From the NCBI RefSeq assembly GCF_025397915.1, contig NZ_JALIDZ010000002.1:62001-126000 (forward strand): a stretch of 64,000 nt of DNA. Direction: 5' to 3'. Positions 11,233 through 19,524 of this stretch are shown here, one piece after another. The DNA is from Microbaculum marinisediminis. Its GTDB lineage: Bacteria > Pseudomonadota > Alphaproteobacteria > Rhizobiales > Tepidamorphaceae. Position 1 is the stretch's first letter, and the number at the start of each line of letters is the position of its first letter. Position numbers and translations under genes: made by a program. The notes below the pieces were generated by a model. That model was given only the letters and a program-made list of their open reading frames with translations. It was not told the origin of the DNA and searched no databases.

Positions 11233-12425
11233 GAATTGTCTCCGGTCGGGTGGTCGGGCTGGCCGCCCTGCTGGCGGCCGCTCCTGCCGCGCCGCCGCCC
11301 GCCGCGCCGGCCGCGGCGCCATACGCCGTCATCCGCCATCAGCGTGAGCAGCATGCCCTCGCGCAGGCCACGGTCGGCGACGCGCACGCGATCGCAGGGC
11401 CAGATCCGCCGTATGGCCTCGAAGATCGCGCAGCCGGCCAGAACCAGATCGGCGCGCTCGGCGCCGATGCACGGGTTGCCGACGCGCTGATCGTAATCCA
11501 TCGCCAGAAGCTCGCCGGTGACGCGGACGACGTCGTCGCGCTGCATCCAGGTGCCGTCGACGCGCCGGCGGTCGTAGCGGTCGAGGCCGAGATGGACGCC
11601 GCAGATCGTCGTCACGGTGCCGGACGTGCCGAGCAGATGAACACCGGCCTCGTCGAAACGGCTCAGGCGACCGACCTCGCCGGCAAACGCCGCCAGCGCC
11701 TCCTGCACATGGGCGACCATCCGCTCGAACAGTGCCCGGTCGACATCGCGGCCGCCGAACATCTCAGACACCGTCACGACACCGATCGGCAACGAGGTCC
11801 AGGCGGCGACGTTCTGCTGCACGGCGAACGGACTGCGGAAGCCGTTGCCGCCCGCCTTGAGCAGGACCAGCTCGGTCGAGCCTCCGCCGATGTCGAAGAC
11901 GATGGCACCGTGCGCGTCCGGATCGACCAGCGAGGCGCAACCGGATACCGCAAGACGGGCTTCCGTCTCCCGGTTGACGATCTCCAGCTCGAGGCCGGTC
12001 GCCTCGCGGACGCGGGTGAGGAATTCCTCGCCGTTGTCCGCGATACGGCAGGCTTCCGTGGCGATCAGACGGCGGCGCGTGACGCCGCGGGCATTCATCT
12101 TGTCCCGGCACACGACAAGCGCGTCGACGGCCCGCTTCATGGCATCGTCGGCAAGCCGGCCCGAGCCGGTCACCCCCTCGCCGAGACGAACGATGCGGGA
12201 AAACGCATCGACGACTCGAAAGGCGCGGCGCGTCGGCTGCGCGACAAGCAGGCGACAGTTGTTGGTGCCGAGATCGAGGGCGGCGTAAAAGTCGCCGTTC
12301 GCCGTCGAAGCACGGCTGTTCCCGGGCCCGCGGGGACGGTGTCGGGAACGGCTTCTGTCACCAGACCGTCCATTGCCCGCCGGCCCGCGCGCCTCGAATC
12401 CGGCGCTGCCGTCGTTCCTGTCCAA
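11229..12425 (-). CDS. ppx: Ppx/GppA exopolyphosphatase family phosphatase
   Basis: Actin-fold phosphatase of 398 aa acting on polyphosphate and/or pppGpp. The first phosphate loop is [14 protein letters not shown] near residue 50 and the second is [14 protein letters not shown]. The catalytic Glu is in [12 protein letters not shown]. It is shorter than E. coli Ppx, as is usual in alphaproteobacteria, where it is paired with rlmE. The only start in frame upstream of the fold is the TTG at 12425, behind a GGACAGGA-like site; the first 40 residues are Arg/Gly-rich and disordered. C-terminal [20 protein letters not shown] is basic and low complexity. Confidence 0.9.
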   Translation of the reverse strand: MDRNDGSAGFEARGPAGNGRSGDRSRSRHRPRGPGNSRASTANGDFYAALDLGTNNCRLLVAQPTRRAFRVVDAFSRIVRLGEGVTGSGRLADDAMKRAVDALVVCRDKMNARGVTRRRLIATEACRIADNGEEFLTRVREATGLELEIVNRETEARLAVSGCASLVDPDAHGAIVFDIGGGSTELVLLKAGGNGFRSPFAVQQNVAAWTSLPIGVVTVSEMFGGRDVDRALFERMVAHVQEALAAFAGEVGRLSRFDEAGVHLLGTSGTVTTICGVHLGLDRYDRRRVDGTWMQRDDVVRVTGELLAMDYDQRVGNPCIGAERADLVLAGCAIFEAIRRIWPCDRVRVADRGLREGMLLTLMADDGVWRRGRRGGRRRGRSGRQQGGQPDHPTGDNS

Positions 12426-12593
12426 ATGTCCTGTCCCTTCTCGCCGGCCGTCGCGTCGTGTGACGCGCCATGGCGCGGCGCGGATTGCGAGTTGCGTGAC
12501 AGGTTAGCAAGACGACGGAAAAGCGCAATCTGCGCACTTACTCAAGACCTACCCGAGTGACGGCCTCTGCGCCGCGGTGTCGCATCGATTCCC

Positions 12594-12622
12594 CATAATA
12601 TGACTTTTATAGTCATGTTATG
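12594..12622. promoter_or_regulatory. 12-bp inverted repeat operator candidate
   Basis: CATAATATGACT and AGTCATGTTATG are inverted arms (11 of 12 bases paired) around TTTAT. The right arm overlaps TATGAT (12619-12624), a near-consensus -10 element reading toward the small secreted protein gene at 12665. A dimeric repressor could cover this promoter. The region lies between that gene and the divergent ppx operon. Confidence 0.5.
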
Positions 12623-12664
12623 ATCTGGGGTCGGCGTGCCGATCCGGACACATGGGAGCGACAC

Positions 12665-12967
12665 ATGCCATCACGATTCGGTCTGTTCGCGGTTCTCGCC
12701 TTCACGGCGATGCCGGCGGCAGCGGAGCAGGCCTGCTACATCCCCTACACGATGTTCGAGGCCATGGTTCCCCATATCGATCTGGACGCATGCCCGGTCG
12801 AATTCGCGGCAGACACCAACGGTTTCTGCCGCTTGGCGCTGGACGGCGACACCGTCCGGATCTACGCGTTCGCGTACTCGGACGATGATGCGTGCCTGGA
12901 ACGCCTCGAGAGCCTGCCCTTCGCCGACTTCTCCGCCCGCCACGGCACACGCTATTCCACCGAGTGA
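12665..12967 (+). CDS. small secreted Cys-containing protein
   Basis: Protein of 100 aa with a signal peptide (RFGLFAVLAFTAMPAAAEQ, cleavage AAA-EQ). The mature protein has four Cys (EQACY, DACPV, GFCRL, DACLE), an even number suited to two disulfides, and many acidic residues. ATG at 12665 has GGGAG upstream; the ATG at 12620 lies inside the palindrome and is not used. No family is recognised. The strong inverted repeat in its promoter suggests regulated expression. Confidence 0.7.
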   Translation: MPSRFGLFAVLAFTAMPAAAEQACYIPYTMFEAMVPHIDLDACPVEFAADTNGFCRLALDGDTVRIYAFAYSDDDACLERLESLPFADFSARHGTRYSTE

Positions 12968-12980
12968 ACGACGTGTGCCG

Positions 12981-13847
12981 TTACAGCACACCGATCGGGA
13001 TCTTGAGATAGACGCGGCCGTTGTCTTCAGGCTCAGGCAGACGGCCGCCGCGGATATTCACCTGCAGGGCGTGCAGGATGAGCTTGGGCATCGGCAGGGT
13101 GCCGTCGCGTTCGTTGCGGCGCTTCACGTAGGTCGCCTCGTCCGGGGCGTCCTTCAGATGGATGTTCTCGCGCGTCTGCTCGTCCACCGTCGATTCGAAG
13201 GCGACCGGGCGGCCGCCGGGCTGATAGTCGTGGCCGGTGAACAGGCGCGTATCGCCGGGAAGCGATAGGATCGCCTGGATGGACCGATAGAGCTCGGCTG
13301 CGTCGCCGCCGGGAAAGTCGGCGCGCGCGGTGCCGAAATCGGGCTGGAACAGCGTGTCGTGGACAAAGGCGGCATCACCTATCACGTAGGTGATGGAGGC
13401 AAGCGTGTGGCCCGGCGAGAACATCACCCTCCCCTGCAATTCGCCGATCTGGAAGGTGTCGCCCTCCGCGAACAGCCGGTCCCATTGCGACCCATCGGCG
13501 GGAAAGTCCGGCAGGTTGTAGAAATCCTTCCAGAGCTTCTGGACGTCGATGACGTGCTCGCCGATCGCCGTCGGTGCGCCCAACTTCTCCTTCATATAGG
13601 CGGCCGCCGAGAAATGGTCGGCGTGGGGATGGGTGTCGAGAATCCAGGCGATCGACAGCCCCCGCTTCTCCACTTCCGCCAGGAGCATGTCGGCAAAATC
13701 CGTCGAAACGCGGCCCGCCTTCTCGTCGTAGTCGAGCACGGGATCAATGATCGCGGCCTGGCGCGTCGTCGGATCGATCACCAGATAGGCGATCGAGAAG
13801 GTTGCCTCATGGTAGAAGCCGACAACGTCCGGTCTCGCGGTTTTCAT
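12981..13847 (-). CDS. blh: persulfide dioxygenase-like MBL-fold protein (Blh type)
   Basis: Metallo-beta-lactamase-fold protein of 288 aa with the motif THPHADH near residue 75, further His in MFSPGHT, Asp in AAFVHDTLF and FTGHDY. This set of ligands (two His, one Asp at a mononuclear iron site) and the length match the ETHE1/Blh persulfide dioxygenases that oxidise glutathione persulfide to sulfite. The N-terminus YHEATFSIAYLVIDP is typical of Blh. Its promoter has an ATTC-N8-GAAT site, fitting control by the SqrR/BigR-type regulator at 60623-60979. ATG at 13847; convergent with the small secreted protein gene. Confidence 0.88.
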   Translation of the reverse strand: MKTARPDVVGFYHEATFSIAYLVIDPTTRQAAIIDPVLDYDEKAGRVSTDFADMLLAEVEKRGLSIAWILDTHPHADHFSAAAYMKEKLGAPTAIGEHVIDVQKLWKDFYNLPDFPADGSQWDRLFAEGDTFQIGELQGRVMFSPGHTLASITYVIGDAAFVHDTLFQPDFGTARADFPGGDAAELYRSIQAILSLPGDTRLFTGHDYQPGGRPVAFESTVDEQTRENIHLKDAPDEATYVKRRNERDGTLPMPKLILHALQVNIRGGRLPEPEDNGRVYLKIPIGVL

Positions 13848-13908
13848 GCTTTCACTCCCGATCTGATACGGATGGCGGCGGGCAGAACGCCACGCCGGGC
13901 GGATTCAT

Positions 13909-13924
13909 ATTCAGTTTCTAGAAT
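13909..13924. promoter_or_regulatory. ATTC-N8-GAAT operator, SqrR/BigR type
   Basis: The sequence attcagtttctagaat is an exact ATTC-N8-GAAT dyad, 62 bp upstream of the persulfide dioxygenase start, in AT-rich promoter DNA (13905-13938). From memory, this is the core described for the persulfide-responsive ArsR repressor SqrR. An SqrR-like protein is encoded at 60623-60979. Confidence 0.6.
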
Positions 13925-14094
13925 GCGTTATATAGGGAGACAGTATCCGATTTGTCCCCCTGCGGGCCATTTCCATGGTGGATAATGGGAATTTCGGGCC
14001 GATCGTTCCGATATCCCGCTTCAATTCACCCGAATGCCGGTCAGGGGGGTTGAGAAATCCGCGGCGGTGGTCTATCTGAGCACAACTCCCCGGG

Positions 14095-14168
14095 TGGGGG
14101 ATAGTTTAACGGTAGAACCGCGGACTCTGACTCCGCTAGTCCTGGTTCGAATCCAGGTCCCCCAGCCA
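14095..14168 (+). tRNA. tRNA-Gln (CTG anticodon)
   Basis: Cloverleaf of 74 nt with encoded CCA. Acceptor TGGGGGA pairs with TCCCCCA, starting with U1 as in bacterial tRNA-Gln. The anticodon stem GCGGA/TCCGC encloses the loop CTCTGAC, giving anticodon CTG (reads CAG). The T arm is CCTGG-TTCGAAT-CCAGG. Discriminator base is G. Confidence 0.95.
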
Positions 14169-14274
14169 ACCCTTCCTTTCCATGCGAGCCATTTTCCTCC
14201 GCTTACGAGGGCCAGCGTCTTGCAGTTGCCGGACCGGCAACGTCCTGCGATAAGAACGCTCCGGTTTGCATCCC

Positions 14275-14351
14275 GGGCCCGTAGCTCAATTGGTTAGAGC
14301 CGGCCGCTCATAACGGTCTGGTTGCAGGTTCGAGTCCTGCCGGGCCCACCA
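14275..14351 (+). tRNA. CAT-anticodon tRNA, probably tRNA-Ile2
   Basis: Cloverleaf of 77 nt with encoded CCA. Acceptor GGGCCCG/CGGGCCC, D arm GCTC...GAGC, anticodon stem GGCCG/CGGTC around CTCATAA (anticodon CAT), T arm GCAGG-TTCGAGT-CCTGC. The G1-C72 pair excludes the initiator tRNA. C4-G69 and C5-G68 are the pairs that the lysidine synthetase TilS uses to recognise tRNA-Ile2, so it probably reads AUA as Ile rather than AUG as Met. An elongator Met tRNA remains possible. Confidence 0.85.
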
Positions 14352-15557
14352 TTCCCGGACCATGCCGGCCCGTGACCGGCCAGCCGCCCGCGGCAATGCT
14401 CAATTGGACCCTGGCTCAATCGGAATTTGGCGATTCGCCGCGCGACGCGCGCCGCCGTAGCCCCCCCCCTTTCCCGAAACCGCGCCCACCGCGGCGAACG
14501 ATGTCGCCAGTAACGCCGGGTCCCGTGCCGGAATGACCACAGCCGCTGGCAATGCGCGCGGCACCAAGACCGCCGGAGGCGCCGACGATACCGAATCAAC
14601 CGGCCGGCACATCTTTCAAGGAAGACGCTCGTTAATATAGACCACGCCCGCTTTTATTGGGCTCCTCGGCACTATGCCGAAAAACTATTAATGATTAACG
14701 GCGTTTTATTTAATGCCCCCCGTCTGATCACGCGACTCACCCTCCCACAAAGGCCAGGCGAGCGGTGTCGCATGCGCACAACCGGCGCCCCTACGCCTTA
14801 CGGCCATAGCACCTATGCTTTGCAGCGCAGCAAACAACGCACTTCCGACTATCACTCTGTTTTTACATAACTCTTTCGCCTGCCAGTTGAGCCGCACACC
14901 GCAAACCATACGAAACTTTAATCCTCGAAACGCCTGTCGTCCGATTGCAATACAAACAAATTTATGAAAAACAGAACGAAGACGAAGACAGGAGCCCAAA
15001 ACTACGGAGTTGCTGGGAAGAAAGCGCCGAGATGGAGTATTGCAAAGACTCCATCGGCCGGACTCAAGCACTCAAATAGGGATAGCCTGAATGACCAAAT
15101 CGCTAAAAGCATACTAAAGAATATATCTTACGTTACGACAGTTTATTCGCGTGTTTCGGTGTTGAGGCGCGTCGCAAAAGGGACCTTTGAGCTTTAGCTC
15201 GCAACTTACAAGTTGCCGAAATCGCATCTTCCGGATGCCCGGTATTCGGCACGGTACGTTTTGCATCGATAGCTTCCGCCCATGTCGGATCTCATCCGAC
15301 TTTGGCCCGAAACATGCACCGATCGAGGTAACGGCCAAGGCAGGACCACAAGAACACTGGCCAACGGGCACCTGGATCCAACCGGATCCGTCGCACTTGT
15401 CCCCTTTCTTGGGACACGGGGGACGCGATCCGGTCAAAACGGGACACGAGGTGAGGAACTATCGGGCTGCGACATCGTCGATGCGCAGCGTTTGGAATGG
15501 AATGCCGGGACCACCTTTGGGGAGGTCGTCGACGCGGCTAGGACAAGTAGGCTGGGT
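14352..15557. other. 1.2-kb gene-free region, AT-rich in the middle
   Basis: No convincing gene. Short open frames exist (for example 14964-15197) but lack ribosome sites and family features. About 14640-15200 is clearly AT-richer than the rest of the window. 15200-15557 returns to normal composition and must carry the promoter of the polysaccharide operon. A C9 run lies at 14461-14469. Long AT-rich intergenic DNA before an exopolysaccharide operon is where MucR/Ros-type proteins bind in rhizobia. Confidence 0.6.
15398..15448. promoter_or_regulatory. GGGACA half-sites before polysaccharide operon
   Basis: TGTCCC (15398-15403) and GGGACA (15411-15416) form an inverted pair around a 7-nt spacer. 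The octamer GGGACACG recurs at 15411-15418 and 15441-15448. The cluster lies 110-160 bp upstream of the first gene of the polysaccharide operon and may be a regulator site. Confidence 0.35.
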
Positions 15558-16586
15558 ATGACCGTCAGACAGTTCGAGTCGCCGCGAGTTACTTCATATT
15601 CGCGGACACACACTAACCCGAAACGTATTCTGGTGACCGGAGGCGCGGGCTTTCTTGGTTCGCACCTGTGTGATCGCCTTATTGGAGAAGGTCATGAGGT
15701 CCTGTGCCTCGACAACCTCCAAACCGGACACCGGAGCAACTTCGCGCATCTGGTGAACAATCCCCGGTTCGAGTTCATCGAGCACGATGTCACCGTTCCC
15801 CACGGCATGGACGTCGACGCGATCTACAATCTCGCCTGCCCGGCATCGCCGCCGGACTATCAGGCCGAGCCGATCCAGACCACCAAGACATGCGTGCTGG
15901 GCGCACTCAACGTGCTGGAAGTCGCCAAGGCGCGCGGCATCAAGGTGTTCCAGGCATCAACATCGGAGGTCTACGGCGATCCGACCGCGCATCCGCAGCT
16001 GGAAGGCTATTGGGGCAACGTCAATCCGGTCGGCCCGCGCGCCTGCTATGACGAAGGCAAGCGCTGCGCCGAGTCGCTGTTCTTCGACTATCACCGCCAG
16101 TACGGCACCCGGATCAAGGTCGCCCGCATCTTCAACACCTACGGGCCGCGGATGCGCCCCGATGACGGCCGGGTCGTGTCGAACTTCATCGTCCAGGCGC
16201 TCAAGGGCGAGGATCTGACGATCTATGGCGACGGTCTCCAGACCCGCTCGTTCTGCTATGTCGACGACCTGATCGAGGGCTTCGTCCGGCTGATGGCGTC
16301 GCCCGACACGGTGACCGGGCCGATCAACCTCGGCAATCCGGGCGAGTTCACGATAAGCGACTTCGCGTACATGGTCGTCGAGATGACCGGCTCGCGCTCC
16401 AGGATCGTTCATCTTCCGGCGTCCATCGACGACCCGCATCGGCGGCAGCCGAATATCGAGCGTGCCCGGGAGACGCTGGACTGGGAACCAAAGGTCCCGC
16501 TGGCCGAAGGCCTGGCCAAGACGATCGACTATTTCGACCGGTGCCTGAGCGAGGGCGGTCCGGTCGCGGCCGGTTCGGCGGCTTGA
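15558..16586 (+). CDS. uxs: UDP-glucuronate decarboxylase (UDP-xylose synthase)
   Basis: Extended SDR enzyme of 342 aa that oxidises, decarboxylates and reduces UDP-glucuronate to UDP-xylose. NAD-binding motif is [15 protein letters not shown]. The diagnostic Uxs motif [12 protein letters not shown], the catalytic Thr/Ser in STSEVYGDP and the variant active-site loop [11 protein letters not shown] (YxxxK) are all present, followed by [13 protein letters not shown] at 15558 gives the usual length; the frame is open far upstream, but that part has no family match. First gene of the polysaccharide operon; its product would be made from the Ugd product (19525-20955). Confidence 0.93.
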   Translation: MTVRQFESPRVTSYSRTHTNPKRILVTGGAGFLGSHLCDRLIGEGHEVLCLDNLQTGHRSNFAHLVNNPRFEFIEHDVTVPHGMDVDAIYNLACPASPPDYQAEPIQTTKTCVLGALNVLEVAKARGIKVFQASTSEVYGDPTAHPQLEGYWGNVNPVGPRACYDEGKRCAESLFFDYHRQYGTRIKVARIFNTYGPRMRPDDGRVVSNFIVQALKGEDLTIYGDGLQTRSFCYVDDLIEGFVRLMASPDTVTGPINLGNPGEFTISDFAYMVVEMTGSRSRIVHLPASIDDPHRRQPNIERARETLDWEPKVPLAEGLAKTIDYFDRCLSEGGPVAAGSAA

Positions 16587-17569
16587 GCGAACGGCGAATC
16601 CTCGTAACCGGCGGCGCCGGTTACATCGGGAGCCACACCTGCAAGGTGCTGGCGGAGCATGGCGTCGTGCCGGTTACGTATGACAATCTCATCGCCGGCC
16701 ATCAGGATGCAGTGCGCTGGGGGCCTTTCGTCCCCGGCGACATTCTCGATACGGGCCGCGTCGCCGCCGCCCTTGCCGAGTACCGTCCCGACGCGGTCAT
16801 CCACTTCGCGGCCTTCGCCTATGTCGGGGAGTCGGTCGAGGACCCGGCCAAATATTACCGCAACAATGTCGCCGGCGCGCTTTCGCTGCTGGACGCATGC
16901 CGCGCCACGGGCGTCGGCAACATCATCTTGTCGAGCAGCTGCGCAACCTACGGCATCCCGAGCACGCTGCCGATCAGCGAGGCGGAGCCTCAGCATCCGA
17001 TCAATCCCTACGGCCGCACCAAGCTGATGATGGAGGAGATCGTCGCCGACTACGCGGCCGCCTACGGTCTGCGGTACGTGGCGCTGCGCTACTTCAACGC
17101 GGCCGGCGCCGATCCGGACGGGGAGCTGTCCGAACGGCACGATCCGGAGACCCACCTGATTCCGCGCGCGTTGATGGCGGCAAGTGGCCGAATCCCGCAT
17201 CTTTCCGTTTTCGGCGACGATTACGACACCGACGACGGCACCTGCGTGCGCGATTACATCCACGTGACCGATCTGGCCCGCGCTCACGCCATGGCGACCG
17301 ACTATCTCGCCAGGGGCGGCGCCAGCGCGGCCGTCAATCTCGGCACCGGCAACGGGATTTCGATCCTCGAGATCCTGCGCGCGATCCAACGTATTACCGG
17401 GCGCGAGGTGCCGACCGTCATGGAGCCGCGCCGGCCCGGCGATCCGCCGGTCCTCGTCGCCGATCCCCGGCTCGCCCGGGACACGCTCGGATTCTCGGCG
17501 AATCTGTCCGATATCGACACGATCGTCAGGACCGCGGCGCCGACGTTCGGACTAGATTTGTTGTCATGA
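16583..17569 (+). CDS. galE: UDP-hexose 4-epimerase
   Basis: Extended SDR epimerase of 328 aa. It has [13 protein letters not shown], catalytic Ser in [10 protein letters not shown] and YGRTK (Tyr-x-x-x-Lys), RYFNAAGAD and the GalE-type [15 protein letters not shown] at 16583 overlaps the preceding stop (TTGA); a GTG at 16541 would lie within the previous gene. The usual reaction is UDP-glucose to UDP-galactose, but in an operon with uxs and ugd it may act on UDP-xylose (to UDP-arabinose) or UDP-glucuronate; the sequence does not decide. It is translationally coupled to the synthase gene (ATGA). Confidence 0.9.
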   Translation: MSERRILVTGGAGYIGSHTCKVLAEHGVVPVTYDNLIAGHQDAVRWGPFVPGDILDTGRVAAALAEYRPDAVIHFAAFAYVGESVEDPAKYYRNNVAGALSLLDACRATGVGNIILSSSCATYGIPSTLPISEAEPQHPINPYGRTKLMMEEIVADYAAAYGLRYVALRYFNAAGADPDGELSERHDPETHLIPRALMAASGRIPHLSVFGDDYDTDDGTCVRDYIHVTDLARAHAMATDYLARGGASAAVNLGTGNGISILEILRAIQRITGREVPTVMEPRRPGDPPVLVADPRLARDTLGFSANLSDIDTIVRTAAPTFGLDLLS

Positions 17570-19419
17570 CCGATCTCGTCTACGACCGGACAATGCCGCT
17601 GCGAATTCCCGACGCGGACCCCTACCTCGTCCCCTTGATGAGCCGAGGGCAGAAGGCCCTTTTCTATCTGGGCGTCGCGCTTTGGGTCGCCAGCCTCGTC
17701 TATTTCTGGGGCTGGTGGCTTCGGCCCGAGCACAATATCAGCACGTTGCCCTACGTCGTGCTCTCGGTGCTCGTCGCGTGGGTTATGCTCCTGCCGCTTT
17801 ATTTCGTAGCGGTGATGTTCAACGCGAAGAAAGCCAATCCGAAACGGCCCGCCCCGACCGACGTGCGTGTCGCCATGGTGGTCACTAAGGCGCCGTCGGA
17901 GCCGTTCCCGGTCGTCCGTGAAACGCTGTGTGCCATGCTGGGGCAGACGTACCCGCACGACACCTGGCTGGCCGACGAGGACCCGAGCGCGGAAACGATC
18001 GCCTGGTGCGAGGCGCATGGCGTGTTCATCTCCACCCGGCGCGGTCGGGAGGACTATCATCGCACCACCTGGCCGCGACGGACCCGCTGCAAGGAAGGCA
18101 ACCTTTCGTTCTTTTACGACCATTACGGCTACGAGAACTACGACATCGTCTCGCAGCTCGACGCCGACCATGTGCCGTCGCCGACCTATCTCGAAGAGAT
18201 GGTCAAGCCGTTCGCCGACCCCTCGGTCGGTTACGTGTCGGCGCCCAGCATATGCGACAAGAACGCGGCCCAAAGCTGGTCGGCCCGCGGGCGTCTCTAT
18301 GTCGAGGGGATGTTTCACGGCCCGTTGCAGGTCGGCTATACCGGCGGCTGGGCTCCGCTGTGCATCGGCTCCCACTACGCGGTCCGCACCAGGGCGGTGA
18401 AGGAGATCGGAGGCCTCGGGCCCGAGCTCGCCGAGGACCATTCGACCACGCTGATGATGAACGCCCATGGCTGGCGGGGCGTTCATGCCATCGACGCCAT
18501 CGCCCATGGCGACGGTCCGAACACTTTCGCCGACCTGGCCACCCAGGAGTTCCAGTGGTCGCGCAGCCTGGTGACGATCCTGCTGCAGTATTCACCGAAA
18601 TACGTGCCGATGCTGCCGCCCCGGCTGAAGTTCCAGTTCCTGTTCTCGCAGCTCTGGTACCCGTTTTTCTCGTCTTCAATGGCGGCAATGTACCTGCTGC
18701 CGATCATCGCGCTGGTCTTCGACTTCAATTACGCGCAGGTCAGCTATCCGAACTTCATCCTGCACGCGCTCCCGGTCTCGGTGACCATGATGATCCTGTG
18801 CTACATCCTGAAGAGCGGTGGGTGGGCGCGGCCGGTCGACACCAAGATCGTCAGCTGGGAAGCGATGGTCTTCGCGCTGGTGCGCTGGCCCTGGTCCATC
18901 CTCGGCACCGTCGCCGCCTGTCGTGACTGGATTACGGGAACCTTCGTGGATTTCCGCGTCACGCCGAAAGGGGCCGGCGCCGTTGCACCACTGCCCTTCC
19001 GGGTGGTGACACCCTATGCGCTTCTCGCCATCGGCTCGGCGATACCGGCGCTGGTTCTGCCGAATATCGAAGTCGCGCGCGGGTTCTACGTGCTCGCCTG
19101 CCTGAGCGCCGCGTTCTACGCGGTCTCGCTGATGGTGATCGTCGGCGGTCACCTCAAGGAAAACGGCCTCGAGATCAAGAGCAAGCCGGTGCGCATCGTC
19201 GCCGCGCAGGCTGGGCTCGTCGTTCTGGCATCGGCGACGCCCGTCGCGGCCATCGCGGTCAACGGCCAGACAGGCATTGAGGCGATCGCCTGGGGTACGC
19301 AGGATATCGGACTCACCAAGCTGACCTATACGGTGTCAGGCGCCGGTCACGGCGGGCGTGGCATAACCACGCTCAAGCTCAATCCCAACTTCTTCAAGGA
19401 TATGTGGCCCCGTGACTGA
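17566..19419 (+). CDS. membrane GT2 processive polysaccharide synthase
   Basis: Glycosyltransferase family 2 synthase of 617 aa, cellulose-synthase-like. Two N-terminal membrane segments (about 31-52 and 62-84) precede the cytoplasmic GT domain (about 98-335). Catalytic elements are ADED (136-139), RCKEGNL (donor site), DAD (199-201), AED (289-291, the TED general base) and QEFQW (327-331) in place of QxxRW. About five more membrane helices follow (roughly 355-560). There is no PilZ domain and no BcsB partner, so c-di-GMP control by the BcsA route is not seen. Sugar and linkage are unknown; the neighbours supply UDP-GlcA and UDP-Xyl. A C-terminal periplasmic tail of about 60 residues ends NPNFFKDMWPRD. 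Confidence 0.88.
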   Translation: MTDLVYDRTMPLRIPDADPYLVPLMSRGQKALFYLGVALWVASLVYFWGWWLRPEHNISTLPYVVLSVLVAWVMLLPLYFVAVMFNAKKANPKRPAPTDVRVAMVVTKAPSEPFPVVRETLCAMLGQTYPHDTWLADEDPSAETIAWCEAHGVFISTRRGREDYHRTTWPRRTRCKEGNLSFFYDHYGYENYDIVSQLDADHVPSPTYLEEMVKPFADPSVGYVSAPSICDKNAAQSWSARGRLYVEGMFHGPLQVGYTGGWAPLCIGSHYAVRTRAVKEIGGLGPELAEDHSTTLMMNAHGWRGVHAIDAIAHGDGPNTFADLATQEFQWSRSLVTILLQYSPKYVPMLPPRLKFQFLFSQLWYPFFSSSMAAMYLLPIIALVFDFNYAQVSYPNFILHALPVSVTMMILCYILKSGGWARPVDTKIVSWEAMVFALVRWPWSILGTVAACRDWITGTFVDFRVTPKGAGAVAPLPFRVVTPYALLAIGSAIPALVLPNIEVARGFYVLACLSAAFYAVSLMVIVGGHLKENGLEIKSKPVRIVAAQAGLVVLASATPVAAIAVNGQTGIEAIAWGTQDIGLTKLTYTVSGAGHGGRGITTLKLNPNFFKDMWPRD

Positions 19420-19524
19420 TAATTTCGGATGTCAAGTAACGAACGCAAGGTTATGTGGGATCGGAGCCTGCAAGATACCGTCTGTGCTGAGTCGGCGTTG
19501 AGGCTACGGGAGAAGGGCTGGGAC

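Noticed and set aside
14964-15197. 77-codon frame in the AT-rich region
   Set aside because: No ribosome site, no family features, composition of non-coding DNA.
15282-15557. 92-codon upstream extension of uxs
   Set aside because: No similarity to Uxs N-termini, and it covers the presumed promoter and GGGACA sites.
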